Source: an uncultured Pelagibacteraceae bacterium (GTDB lineage: Bacteria; Pseudomonadota; Alphaproteobacteria; Pelagibacterales; Pelagibacteraceae). From it: a DNA stretch of 64,000 nt. The position numbers were made by a program, and so were the translations under genes. Shown here piece after piece: positions 51,671 to 60,470 of the stretch (position 1 is the stretch's first letter; each line of letters begins with the position of its first letter). The DNA lies in the NCBI GenBank assembly GCA_902524535.1, contig CABZDR010000001.1, positions 248,001-312,000 on the forward strand, in the 5' to 3' direction. Under the pieces are notes generated by a model. That model was not told where the DNA came from. It saw nothing but the letters and a program-made list of their open reading frames with translations, and ran no database searches.

Positions 51671-52076
51671 AATCCTAACTCGATATATAAAAGATATTTC
51701 GGGTGAAACAAGTGATGTTGAAACTTATCTTTTTGTTAAAGATAATATTTCCAAATATCATTTAAACATAGATATAACTTCTAAGCCACTCAAGAACAGA
51801 TTAATAGAAATTAATACTACTTTAAAATTTGAAGATAAGGGGGGGAACGAAAAAAAATCTTACTTTGAAATTATATACGCTACTATTATAAATGTTGATA
51901 GTGAATTGAAAGAAAAAAACGATTTACAAAAAATAATCCTTTGTGATGTTCAAGTGTTAATTTATCCAAAAATTGAGAAAGCGCTTTTGGACTTAATACA
52001 TAATTCGGGTTTTCCTGAAGTTAGATTTGAAAAAAAAATAGATTTCGAGAAACTTTATAACGAAAAGTTTAATTAA
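51648..52076 (+). CDS. secB: Protein-export chaperone SecB
   Basis: 142-aa cytoplasmic chaperone that holds preproteins unfolded and passes them to SecA. KYKILTRYIKDISGETSDVE, followed by ITSKPLKNRLIEINTTLKFE and later CDVQVLIYPKIEKALLDLIHNSGFPEVRF, fits SecB, though somewhat short. GAGG at 51635-51638 supports the ATG at 51648; ATG 51654 is an alternative. It overlaps fxsA by 23 bp and the convergent dnaQ by 8 bp. The fxsA-secB-dnaQ order matches the Caulobacter origin region. Confidence 0.93.
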   Translation: MTMKEKYKILTRYIKDISGETSDVETYLFVKDNISKYHLNIDITSKPLKNRLIEINTTLKFEDKGGNEKKSYFEIIYATIINVDSELKEKNDLQKIILCDVQVLIYPKIEKALLDLIHNSGFPEVRFEKKIDFEKLYNEKFN

Positions 52077-52734
52077 AGAAATTTTTTTTAAGGTTTTGTT
52101 TAAGGTATTTTTTGTGCATTTCTATTTCTTTTTCTGTAGGATAAATTACTTTTTTAAAATAAAGGACTTTTTCATTTAAATTCTTTGTGTTTTCTTTATC
52201 ATTATTTTGAAATTGTAAGGTCGGTTCTTTTTGATCTAATAGATTTATGTAAACTTTTGCTAATAAATCACAATCTATCAAAGCTGTATGTTTTGCTCTC
52301 TTTGAATTATCGATCCTATATCTTTTACAAAGTGCATTCAGACTGGTTGATGACCCTGGAAATTTATTTCTAGCTAAAGTTAAAGTATCTACAACATCAT
52401 TTTTAATTTTTTCTTTACCTAAAATTTTCATTTCATTATTAAGATGAGACAGATCAAACTCAGCATTATGAATTACTAATCTACTTTCTTTAATAAAATT
52501 TAAAAATTCATCAACAATTTGATCAAATCTTTTTTGTTTAGATAAAAATTTATCTGTATATCCATGAACCTTGAAAGCTTGTTCTGAAACTTTCCTATCT
52601 GGGTTTAAATAACAATGAAACCTATTTTTTGTTGGAACTAAATTATCTAATTCTATACAGCCAATTTCCACAATTCTGTGACCCTCTTTCGTGGAAAGAC
52701 CTGTTGTTTCTGTATCAAGTATAATTTCTTTCAT
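52069..52734 (-). CDS. dnaQ: DNA polymerase III epsilon subunit (3'-5' exonuclease)
   Basis: 221-aa DEDDh proofreading exonuclease of the replicative polymerase. ExoI D7-T-E9 (ILDTETTGLS), ExoII VIHNAEFDLSHLN and ExoIII KRAKHTALIDCDLL with the catalytic His and Asp are all intact. The C-terminal tail after about 175, which would bind the alpha subunit, is Lys/Asn-rich. One base overlaps coaE. It is part of the leftward run ppsR-maf-aroE-coaE-dnaQ from the predicted origin. Confidence 0.96.
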   Translation of the reverse strand: MKEIILDTETTGLSTKEGHRIVEIGCIELDNLVPTKNRFHCYLNPDRKVSEQAFKVHGYTDKFLSKQKRFDQIVDEFLNFIKESRLVIHNAEFDLSHLNNEMKILGKEKIKNDVVDTLTLARNKFPGSSTSLNALCKRYRIDNSKRAKHTALIDCDLLAKVYINLLDQKEPTLQFQNNDKENTKNLNEKVLYFKKVIYPTEKEIEMHKKYLKQNLKKNFFN

Positions 52735-53303
52735 TATAAAATTTTATCTAAAATTTTATTTATATCTCTTTTTATACCTTTTTTAGAGAAAGTATTCTTA
52801 ATAATAAAATCAGATTTTTGTTTTTTATGAGCAAGCGGTAGTTGAATCTTTTTAAATTTGTAAAATAATTTCAAATTAAAATTTTTCCTTTTCTTTAATT
52901 TTTTTAAAATTTCTTTTTTATTTGCATCTATGAATATTAAAATATCATTTTTTTTATTAAGTTTATTTTCTAGCAAAAGTGGAATATCTAAAATTACAAA
53001 CTTTTTATATTTATTTTTTTTCAGAAAAAGTGTCATTTTTTTTCTTACTTCAAAATGGACTATATTTATAATTTTTTTTAGATTATTTTTATTAGATAAT
53101 ATTGCTTTCGTAATTTCATATTTATTTATTGGATACGAACAAATGTATTTTGGTAAAATTTTTTTTAACTTAAGAAATACTTTTTTATTTTTCTTATATA
53201 TCTTTCCAACCTCTTGGTCAGCATTGAAAACCGGATAGCCAAAACTATTTGCGATATAGCTCTTGCCCGACCCAATGTCTCCTAAAATCCCAATTCTTCT
53301 CAT
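52734..53303 (-). CDS. coaE: Dephospho-CoA kinase
   Basis: 189-aa P-loop kinase for the last step of CoA synthesis. Walker A GDIGSGKS is at 8-15; FVILDIPLLLENKL is the lid/Walker B strand, and the Asp of FNADQEVGKIYK is in the expected substrate position. Codon use is extremely A/T-rich with many Lys. It overlaps aroE by one base and dnaQ by one base. Confidence 0.94.
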   Translation of the reverse strand: MRRIGILGDIGSGKSYIANSFGYPVFNADQEVGKIYKKNKKVFLKLKKILPKYICSYPINKYEITKAILSNKNNLKKIINIVHFEVRKKMTLFLKKNKYKKFVILDIPLLLENKLNKKNDILIFIDANKKEILKKLKKRKNFNLKLFYKFKKIQLPLAHKKQKSDFIIKNTFSKKGIKRDINKILDKIL

Positions 53304-54127
53304 TAATCTAAAAGCTTGCTTACTTCCTCATTAATTTCAGGTTGAATGTCATGCCAAATTCTAAAAGCCTCTGCTGCTTGAAAAATAAACATTTTTTTTC
53401 CATTTTCAGTTTTGTTGCCCAGGTCTTTCCCTTTTTTTAAAAAGTTTGTTTCCTTAGGATTGTAGATAACATCGTAAAAAAACTTATTTTTACCAATTTT
53501 TGAAAAATTTAAATCTAAATTGTCATCATTGTTTAAACCTACACTAGTCGCGTTTATAATCATGTCAAACTCAGGCACTTCACCCCAATCAACCACTTTT
53601 ATGTTGTTCCATCCATTTTTTTTTACAACATTACCGTTATAAAAATTTTGTAAATATTCAGCTTTAGCTTTTGTTCTGTTGGTTAGTGTGATACTTGAAA
53701 CATTCATCTTATATAAGGCAAAAATTATTGAAGGCGTAACTCCACCAGAACCTAAAATTAAAATTTTTTTTCCGGAGGTATCGTATTTTGTATATTTAAT
53801 AGCATTTTCAAAACCACCTATGTCGGTATTATAGCCAACAATTTCACTATCATTCGTCAATAGAATTGTATTAACTGATTGAGTTACTTCAGCACCGATT
53901 GTTAATTTATCAAGATAAGGGATTATCTCTTTTTTAAAAGGAACAGTGACATTTACTCCACTAATATTTCTCTCTCGGATTTTTATTATTAAATTTTTTA
54001 AATCGTTACTATTTAATCTTTCTTTGTCATATATTGCTTTAATTTTATTTTTCTTAATCCAGTAGTTATGGATTGTTGGAGATAAAGAATGATCAATCGG
54101 ATTACCAATTACTAAATACTTATTCAT
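53303..54127 (-). CDS. aroE: Shikimate dehydrogenase
   Basis: 274-aa NADPH-dependent enzyme of aromatic amino-acid synthesis. Substrate motif NPIDHSLSPTIHN and the catalytic Lys in NVTVPFKKEI are present; GYNTDIGGFENAI and the nucleotide loop ILGSGGVTPSIIFAL follow, and NATSVGL precedes the C-terminal helix. Length is normal. It overlaps maf by 8 bp and coaE by one base. Confidence 0.95.
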   Translation of the reverse strand: MNKYLVIGNPIDHSLSPTIHNYWIKKNKIKAIYDKERLNSNDLKNLIIKIRERNISGVNVTVPFKKEIIPYLDKLTIGAEVTQSVNTILLTNDSEIVGYNTDIGGFENAIKYTKYDTSGKKILILGSGGVTPSIIFALYKMNVSSITLTNRTKAKAEYLQNFYNGNVVKKNGWNNIKVVDWGEVPEFDMIINATSVGLNNDDNLDLNFSKIGKNKFFYDVIYNPKETNFLKKGKDLGNKTENGKKMFIFQAAEAFRIWHDIQPEINEEVSKLLD

Positions 54128-54704
54128 AATTTTTTAAATATTCCTTAATTTTGTTAATGGGTAGGCCCATAATTGAATTCTCATCTCCTTGTATTTTCGA
54201 AAATAAAGATCTACCTATCCCCTCAATTTGATAAACATTATATGAATAAAGTGCTTCATCTGAAATTTTATTTAAATATTCCTCTAGCTCTCTATTTGAG
54301 AAGCTCTTCATTGTAAGTTTGGCTATGTCAGTATAGTTCCAAATCATTGAACCGTTTTTTGATATGCAGACAGAGCTGATTAATTGGTGTACTTTTCCAT
54401 TAAGTTTTTTTAAAATTGTTAGGGCTTTTTCACGATTACTGGGTTTAGAAATTAATTCTCCATTAAGGTCTATGACACTATCTGCGCCTAAAACTAATGT
54501 ATCAAAATTTTTCTGACTAACTCGGCTAGCCTTTATTTCTGCAAGATTTTTTGAGATTATTTCTGGTGAAGCTTTTTCTTTTAACAAACTTTGTTTGATA
54601 GGCTCCTCATCTACAGTCGAAGGCTCAACTTTGACTTTAATATTGTGTTTATCTAATATTTCCTTTCTTACTTTGCTTTTCGATGCAAGTATTAATTTAA
54701 ACAT
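54120..54704 (-). CDS. maf: Maf family nucleotide pyrophosphatase
   Basis: 194-aa Maf protein, a pyrophosphatase for modified or canonical nucleoside triphosphates. LILASKSKVRKEIL, the LVLGADSVIDLNGELISKP active-site loop and the C-terminal SIMGLPINKIKEYL are diagnostic. Overlaps ppsR by 8 bp and aroE by 8 bp. Confidence 0.94.
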   Translation of the reverse strand: MFKLILASKSKVRKEILDKHNIKVKVEPSTVDEEPIKQSLLKEKASPEIISKNLAEIKASRVSQKNFDTLVLGADSVIDLNGELISKPSNREKALTILKKLNGKVHQLISSVCISKNGSMIWNYTDIAKLTMKSFSNRELEEYLNKISDEALYSYNVYQIEGIGRSLFSKIQGDENSIMGLPINKIKEYLKNYE

Positions 54705-55521
54705 TTTGTTTATAAATCTCGTATATTTTTATTACTGATGCCGCAGTTTCTTCAACTGATTTTCTTGTAACATCTATAGTAGGCCATTTGTACTTTTTAA
54801 AAGCATTTTTAGCATTCTCAACTTCTTTTCTAATCTCATTTAGGTCTGTATATGATTTATTTTCTGTTTCTTTTAAAGAATTCATTCTATTTTTTCTTAT
54901 ATCAACCAATCTTTCAGGTTCAGTATTTAAACCTACCACACAAGAAATTTTGGGGTTCTCTTTTAAAATTTGTGGGATGGAATTTTCATTAACAAGGGGA
55001 ATGTTTGATGTTTTATATCCTTTGTTAGCCAAATAAATTGAGGTTGGTGTCTTGCTGGTTCTGCTTACTCCTAAAAGAATTATTTCAGATTTTTTTATTT
55101 CTTTAATAGAATTACCATCATCATGATTCATGGTAAATTGAATAGCTTCAATTCTTTTGTAGTATTCATCATTAAGAGCGTGTTGACCACTTGGTTGATG
55201 TGAGGCTTTTTGATTAAGTAATTTTGAAAAACTCAATATTAGATCTCCCAATACACCAAAACATGGGATATTTTTTTCTCTGCTGGTTTTAGCAAGATAT
55301 TTAGCAAGATTACTATCTACTATTGAATATAATATTATTGAATTTTTTTTTTTTTCTGCTTCAAATAAGATTTTTGAAATTTGATTATTGGTTCTCGTAA
55401 AAGAATAAGTGTATATTTGATATTTTATGTTTTTGAATTGAGCTTTTATAGCAGTAAAAATTCTATCTAAAGTTTCACCAGTTGAATCTGAAATAAGATA
55501 TATTTGATATGTATTACTCAT
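54697..55521 (-). CDS. ppsR: Pyruvate,phosphate dikinase regulatory protein-like (PSRP/DUF299)
   Basis: 274-aa bifunctional kinase/pyrophosphorylase family protein that in other bacteria switches PEP synthase or pyruvate,phosphate dikinase on and off. P-loop-like GVSRTSKTPTSIYLANKGYK, the N-terminal LISDSTGETLDRIFTAI and the C-terminal WPTIDVTRKSVEETAASVIKIY are characteristic. It is the RP001-type gene that borders the origin in Caulobacter and Rickettsia. It is divergent from hemE across the predicted oriC. Confidence 0.94.
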   Translation of the reverse strand: MSNTYQIYLISDSTGETLDRIFTAIKAQFKNIKYQIYTYSFTRTNNQISKILFEAEKKKNSIILYSIVDSNLAKYLAKTSREKNIPCFGVLGDLILSFSKLLNQKASHQPSGQHALNDEYYKRIEAIQFTMNHDDGNSIKEIKKSEIILLGVSRTSKTPTSIYLANKGYKTSNIPLVNENSIPQILKENPKISCVVGLNTEPERLVDIRKNRMNSLKETENKSYTDLNEIRKEVENAKNAFKKYKWPTIDVTRKSVEETAASVIKIYEIYKQNV

Positions 55522-55803
55522 GAAAAATATATGTATAAATCTGTATTATTTTTATCATATTGAATATTTTTCATATTCTTAATTTTGTTCTGTAAAACAT
55601 TAGTTTTATTAACAATATTAAACATGTTGAAATCCTTAGTAATCAATAAATGTATTTAGTTAATTAGCTTCAATTTTACATATATATTAATTAAAATTTA
55701 AACTCTAAATGTTAACAAACTGTTTATAAGATGTTCAATAAATTTAATCACCATTATTCACAGAATATACTAACATTACAATCAATTATATTTAATTATT
55801 AAT
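55522..55803. other. Predicted chromosomal replication origin (oriC)
   Basis: 282-bp gap, the longest non-coding stretch in the window and extremely A/T-rich. It contains TTATTCACA at 55754-55762, a consensus DnaA box, and TGTTTATAA at 55721-55729 (minus-strand TTATAAACA, one mismatch from TTATNCACA). A TTAA-N7-TTAA element, the CtrA-type pattern, is at 55687-55701. Genes diverge on both sides: ppsR-maf-aroE-coaE-dnaQ leftward and hemE onward rightward. The same border genes flank the origin in Caulobacter and Rickettsia. It must also contain the promoters of ppsR and hemE. Confidence 0.75.
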
Positions 55804-56805
55804 ATGTCTCCAATTGAAGAAGTAATAATAAACAAAAAAACTGATATCAATCCTATTTGGATAATGAGACAAGCCGGGAGGTATTTACCAGAATTTAGAG
55901 AGATAAGAAGACAGAATCCTGATTTTATTAAATTATGTCTTAATCAAAAATTATCAAGTAAGATTACCTTACAACCTTTAAAAAGATTTGATTTAGATGC
56001 AGCAATAATTTTTTCTGATATTCTAATGTTGCCTTATGGTCTAAATCAAAATGTTGTATTTAAAAAAAATATAGGTCCGTTACTTGATGAGTTAAATTTA
56101 GAAAAAATTTCGAGTGTGGAAGAAGTTAGTTTTGTAAAAAAGCTTTTTCCTATTTATGAATTAATTAAATTAGTTAGCAATTCTCAGTTTACCAATAATA
56201 AAACTACCATTGGCTTTATTGGGGCTCCATGGACTTTATTGGTTTACATGATTAACAAAAAATCACCAAAACTAAATCTGAATGAAAATTTTTTTGAAAA
56301 TAAATTATTAATTGATAGAGTTCTTAAAATTTTAGATAAGTTCTTAAAAATACACATCAAAAACCAAATCGATAATGGTGCACAATTAATCCAGATCTTT
56401 GATAGTTGGGCTGGATTATTAAAAGAAAAAGATTTACCTTATTATATCTATGAACCAACATTGAGTTTGGTTAATTATATTAAATCTCTAAATGTGCCTG
56501 TTATTTGTTTCCCAAAAGGAATTAAAAATTATAAAAATTTTTGTGAAGTTATTAAACCAGATATGATTTGTATTGATTATGAGGTTGATCCAGTAAAAAT
56601 TAATAAAGAAATAAAAATTCCTGTACAAGGTGGAATGGACCCAAAGATTTTACTTACTGATAAAGAAAGATTAAAAAAAGAGACAATAAAATATCTAGAT
56701 ATATTTAAAGATCACCCATATGTATTCAATTTAGGTCATGGTGTTTTACCAGAAACTGACCCCAACATGATGGATTATTTAGTAAAAACCGTGAAAGATT
56801 ATTAA
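55804..56805 (+). CDS. hemE: Uroporphyrinogen decarboxylase
   Basis: 333-aa enzyme removing four acetate carboxyls from uroporphyrinogen III to give coproporphyrinogen III. PIWIMRQAGRYLPEFREIR, FSDILMLPYGL (catalytic Asp), GFIGAPWTL, FDSWAG, VQGGMDP and NLGHGVLPETDP are all in place. It is the first gene to the right of oriC. One base overlaps hemH, so the two heme enzymes are coupled. Confidence 0.97.
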   Translation: MSPIEEVIINKKTDINPIWIMRQAGRYLPEFREIRRQNPDFIKLCLNQKLSSKITLQPLKRFDLDAAIIFSDILMLPYGLNQNVVFKKNIGPLLDELNLEKISSVEEVSFVKKLFPIYELIKLVSNSQFTNNKTTIGFIGAPWTLLVYMINKKSPKLNLNENFFENKLLIDRVLKILDKFLKIHIKNQIDNGAQLIQIFDSWAGLLKEKDLPYYIYEPTLSLVNYIKSLNVPVICFPKGIKNYKNFCEVIKPDMICIDYEVDPVKINKEIKIPVQGGMDPKILLTDKERLKKETIKYLDIFKDHPYVFNLGHGVLPETDPNMMDYLVKTVKDY

Positions 56806-57803
56806 TGGAAAACAAACAAAAACATCCACCTGTAAAATTTGGAAAAACTGGTGTTTTAATTGTAAATTTGGGAACTCCTGACTCAACAAGTTGGTTTGAT
56901 ATAAGAAAATATTTAAAAGAATTTTTATCAGATAAAAGAGTAATTGAAGTTAATCCAATAGTTTGGCAAATTATATTGAATATTTTCATATTAACTTTTC
57001 GACCTTCCAAAACAGCAAAGGCTTATAAAGAAATTTGGATGAAAGATAAAAATATTTCCCCGCTACTGTACTATACTCAAAAACAGGCAGAGAAACTTTC
57101 AAGCACAATGTCAAGAAAAGATTTGATAATAGATTATGCTATGAGATATGGTAATCCTAGCATAAGTAGCAAAATTGCAGCCCTTCATGAAATGGGCTGT
57201 GAAAATTTAATAATACTTCCACTATATCCCCAATATGCTGCAGCGACCACCGCAACTGTTTGTGATGAAGTATATAGAGCTCTTATGAAAATGAGGTGGC
57301 AACCATCACTTAAAATAGTACCTCATTATGAGTCTGATCCTCTATATATAGAGGCACTTGTAAATTCATTAAATAAAAAAATTAAAGAAATCAATTGGAA
57401 GCCGGATTTAATATTAGCTTCTTATCATGGAATACCCCAAAAATATTTTGATAAAGGTGACCCTTATCATTGCTATTGCCACAAGACTACTAGACTAATA
57501 TCAGAAAAATTTACTTCGATTGAAATTAAGACAACGTTCCAATCAAGATTTGGTCCTGAAAAATGGCTTCAACCTTATACAGACAAAACCCTAGAAAGCT
57601 TACCTCAGGAAGGTAAAAAGAATGTTTTAGCTATATGCCCGGGATTTTCCTCAGATTGTGTTGAAACTTTAGAAGAAATCCAAATTCAAGGCAAAGAGAG
57701 TTTTTTAGATTCCGGAGGAGAAAACTTTGATATGGTGCCATGTTTGAATGATAATGATGATCATATAATTTTATTAAAATCTTTAATTCAAAAAAACATT
57801 TAG
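56805..57803 (+). CDS. hemH: Ferrochelatase
   Basis: 332-aa enzyme that inserts ferrous iron into protoporphyrin IX. GVLIVNLGTPDS at the N-terminus, AMRYGNPSI, LPLYPQYAAATTATV, the catalytic His in SYHGIPQKYFDKGDPYHCYCHKT, FQSRFGPEKWLQPYTD and CPGFSSDCVETLEEI are intact. The CYC segment near 220 occurs in other family members. hemJ starts 3 bp downstream. Confidence 0.97.
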   Translation: MENKQKHPPVKFGKTGVLIVNLGTPDSTSWFDIRKYLKEFLSDKRVIEVNPIVWQIILNIFILTFRPSKTAKAYKEIWMKDKNISPLLYYTQKQAEKLSSTMSRKDLIIDYAMRYGNPSISSKIAALHEMGCENLIILPLYPQYAAATTATVCDEVYRALMKMRWQPSLKIVPHYESDPLYIEALVNSLNKKIKEINWKPDLILASYHGIPQKYFDKGDPYHCYCHKTTRLISEKFTSIEIKTTFQSRFGPEKWLQPYTDKTLESLPQEGKKNVLAICPGFSSDCVETLEEIQIQGKESFLDSGGENFDMVPCLNDNDDHIILLKSLIQKNI

Positions 57804-57806
57804 CTA

Positions 57807-58247
57807 ATGAATACTTATTTACTGTTTAAATCATTACACTTGATATCAGTAATTTCTTGGATGGCTGGATTGCTGTATCTTCCAAGAATTTTTGTTTATC
57901 ATTCTCAATACAGTACCAAGCCAATAATATCAGATGTATTTAAGACCATGGAAAGAAAACTTTTTTTTTATATTATGACACCAGCAATGACTCTATCTTG
58001 GTTATTTGGTTTATTATTAATCCATGAAATAGGATTTCAACAACTCGGCCAAACTTGGATGATTTTAAAACTAACATTTGTGGTTTTACTAACAATTTAT
58101 CATTTTTACCTTGGACGAATTTTGGGTCGATTTAAACTAGACCTAAATGAAAATTCACATAAATTTTATCGATTTATTAATGAAATACCCACATTATTGC
58201 TTATTTTAATCATATTTGTTGTGGTTTTTAAGCCTATCTGGGGTTGA
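57807..58247 (+). CDS. hemJ: Protoporphyrinogen IX oxidase HemJ
   Basis: 146-aa membrane protein with four helices of the HemJ (UPF0093) family, the oxygen-independent-type protoporphyrinogen oxidase of most alphaproteobacteria. The conserved His in LFKSLHLISVISWMAGLLYLPRIFVYH and the later MILKLTFVVLLTIYHFYLG with His are present. It sits directly behind hemE-hemH, completing the path from uroporphyrinogen to heme apart from coproporphyrinogen oxidase. Confidence 0.94.
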   Translation: MNTYLLFKSLHLISVISWMAGLLYLPRIFVYHSQYSTKPIISDVFKTMERKLFFYIMTPAMTLSWLFGLLLIHEIGFQQLGQTWMILKLTFVVLLTIYHFYLGRILGRFKLDLNENSHKFYRFINEIPTLLLILIIFVVVFKPIWG

Positions 58248-58305
58248 ATATTTATAATTAGCATATATATTTAAACTATTATTAAGTCCTTAATAATTTT
58301 TTATC

Positions 58306-59574
58306 ATGAACATACAGGAACTAAAACTTAAATCATCCGAACAACTTATTACACAAGCAGAAGAGCTTGGTATTGAAAATGCTAGTACTTTAAGGAAGCA
58401 AGAAATACTTTTTGCTATTTTAAAAAAGGTTGCTGAAAAAGAGGAAATAACAGGTGCAGGAGTTTTACAATTGTTACAAGACGGCTTTGGTTTCCTAAGA
58501 GCAATGGAGTCAAATTATCTACCTGGTCCAGATGATATATACGTAAGCCCAAGTCAGATAAGAAAATTTGGTTTAAGAACTGGCGATACAGTTGAGGGAC
58601 CTGTGCGAGCTCCAAAAGAGGGAGAAAGATATTTTGCATTGTTACAAGTTAGTAAAATAAATTTTGAGGAACCAGAGAAGTCACGCCATAAAATTGCTTT
58701 TGACAACTTAACTCCACTTTACCCAGACAAACAATTGGTGATGGAAGTTGAGGTTTTGAAAACTGAAAAAAAACAAGATTTAACTCCACGATTGATTGAC
58801 CTGGTAAGTCCAATTGGCAAGGGTCAAAGATCAATAATTATTTCACCGCCAAAAGCAGGAAAAACCATGATACTTCAAAGTATTGCTAATTCCATAGCAA
58901 AAAATTATCCAGAGTGTTATTTAATAGTATTACTAATTGACGAAAGACCCGAAGAAGTTACAGACATGCAAAGGACTGTTAAGGGAGAGGTGATTAGTTC
59001 TACGTTTGACGAACCGGCACAACGCCATGTTGCTGTTGCAGAAATGGTAATAGAAAAAGCAAAAAGATTAACAGAGCATAAAAAAGATGTGGTTATACTT
59101 TTAGATTCCATCACAAGACTCGGGAGAGCTTACAATGCAGTAATTCCAAGTTCTGGTAAAGTATTAACTGGAGGTGTAGATGCTAATGCACTTCAAAGAC
59201 CCAAAAGATTTTTTGGTGCCGCAAGAAATATTGAAGAGGGAGGTTCTTTGACAATTATATCAACAGCATTAATTGATACTGGAAGTAGAATGGATGAGGT
59301 AATTTTTGAGGAATTTAAGGGAACTGGTAATAGTGAAACTGTTCTCGATAGAAAAATTGCAGATAAAAGAATATATCCAGCTATTGATATCACCAAATCA
59401 GGGACAAGAAGAGAAGAGCTATTATTTGATAAAAATGATCTCCAAAAAATGAATGTTTTAAGAAGAATAATCGCTCCAATGGGCACTATGGATGCAATAG
59501 AGTTTATCAACTCGAAATTAAAAGACACAAAAAATAATTCAGAGTTTTTTAATTCAATGAATAAACCTGCTTAA
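58306..59574 (+). CDS. rho: Transcription termination factor Rho
   Basis: 422-aa hexameric RNA helicase. N-terminal helical and cold-shock-like RNA-binding domain ([36 protein letters not shown]), Walker A PKAGKTM, Walker [18 protein letters not shown]-loop [15 protein letters not shown] and R-loop KGTGNSE are all intact. Rho-type termination may matter here because intrinsic terminators are rare in the window. Stop abuts the convergent sulfotransferase stop. Confidence 0.97.
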   Translation: MNIQELKLKSSEQLITQAEELGIENASTLRKQEILFAILKKVAEKEEITGAGVLQLLQDGFGFLRAMESNYLPGPDDIYVSPSQIRKFGLRTGDTVEGPVRAPKEGERYFALLQVSKINFEEPEKSRHKIAFDNLTPLYPDKQLVMEVEVLKTEKKQDLTPRLIDLVSPIGKGQRSIIISPPKAGKTMILQSIANSIAKNYPECYLIVLLIDERPEEVTDMQRTVKGEVISSTFDEPAQRHVAVAEMVIEKAKRLTEHKKDVVILLDSITRLGRAYNAVIPSSGKVLTGGVDANALQRPKRFFGAARNIEEGGSLTIISTALIDTGSRMDEVIFEEFKGTGNSETVLDRKIADKRIYPAIDITKSGTRREELLFDKNDLQKMNVLRRIIAPMGTMDAIEFINSKLKDTKNNSEFFNSMNKPA

Positions 59575-60429
59575 CTATAAATAGCCTAATTCAGACATTT
59601 CTTTTGAGAATTTTTTTTCAATTTCTGATGAGATTTCTTTTGGTAAAATTTCCTTCCAGTTGTTTTCCTTTCCTTGATTAAAAAAATCTACTTTTCTATT
59701 TTGCTTTTCTAAAAACCCCTCTTTTTTCTCTAGATTTTTTAAATTTTCAAAACTAGTTTCCTCAATCGTATTTTTAAGTCTTTCGTTATCTATTTGAGTT
59801 TTTTCCTCTTTATTTATCTTTTTCAAAAATTCAAAAATTTTTTTGAACTCTCTAAAAGGGTCGATACATAAATTTTCATACTTAATTAAACATACAGGTA
59901 TTTTATACTTATTATGAACCCAGGAATTATAGTTTTCAGCCCATGAGCTTATTATTTCAATTCCTTTTATTCCAAACTTTTTAAAAGTACTTTCATTTGA
60001 CGACAAATATCCTTTTGTATCAAACATATTTTTTGTTACATTTTTATAGTTTTGATTTTCAAAATTTTTATAAGAAGTAACTACATTTCTTGGATCTCGA
60101 ACAACGTATATGCAACCAGCTGAAACTTTTTCATTTGTAAATTCGTTTCCATTTCTTTTAATACAAGCATTATGAGTTTTAAAAAACAAGTTCCTTTTAA
60201 ATTTTTTGTTAATAAAATTTTGAGTAGGTAACCAGTTTTTTATTACATCGTCATTTGATTTAAGGGGAGTTTTTTCACTGATAAAATCACTTACATTGAA
60301 ATTTGGAATATTTTTTAATATTCCAAAGTAAAATTTTCTATCTTTTGAAAAAAAATAATGTGCAATTAATGCTCTTACCCAAGTATTTCCAGATTTAGGG
60401 TATGAAGCTATCCAAATAATCATAACCAA
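59575..60429 (-). CDS. Sulfotransferase-domain protein
   Basis: 284-aa protein of the PAPS-dependent sulfotransferase family. The 5'-phosphosulfate loop is IASYPKSGNTWVRALI (about 7-22) and the 3'-phosphate region is YVVRDPRNVVTSYKNF with the key Arg and Ser. ENLCIDPFREFKKIFEFL and the C-terminal FFNQGKENNWKEILP with the late GxxxxW-K are present. Acceptor is unknown (possibly a lipid or glycan). It is opposite in strand to the surrounding rho and mnmE genes and interrupts that run, suggesting later insertion. Confidence 0.88.
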   Translation of the reverse strand: MVMIIWIASYPKSGNTWVRALIAHYFFSKDRKFYFGILKNIPNFNVSDFISEKTPLKSNDDVIKNWLPTQNFINKKFKRNLFFKTHNACIKRNGNEFTNEKVSAGCIYVVRDPRNVVTSYKNFENQNYKNVTKNMFDTKGYLSSNESTFKKFGIKGIEIISSWAENYNSWVHNKYKIPVCLIKYENLCIDPFREFKKIFEFLKKINKEEKTQIDNERLKNTIEETSFENLKNLEKKEGFLEKQNRKVDFFNQGKENNWKEILPKEISSEIEKKFSKEMSELGYL

Positions 60430-60470
60430 ATAATTATATGCATAAATGAATTTAGCGATATAATAATTTA

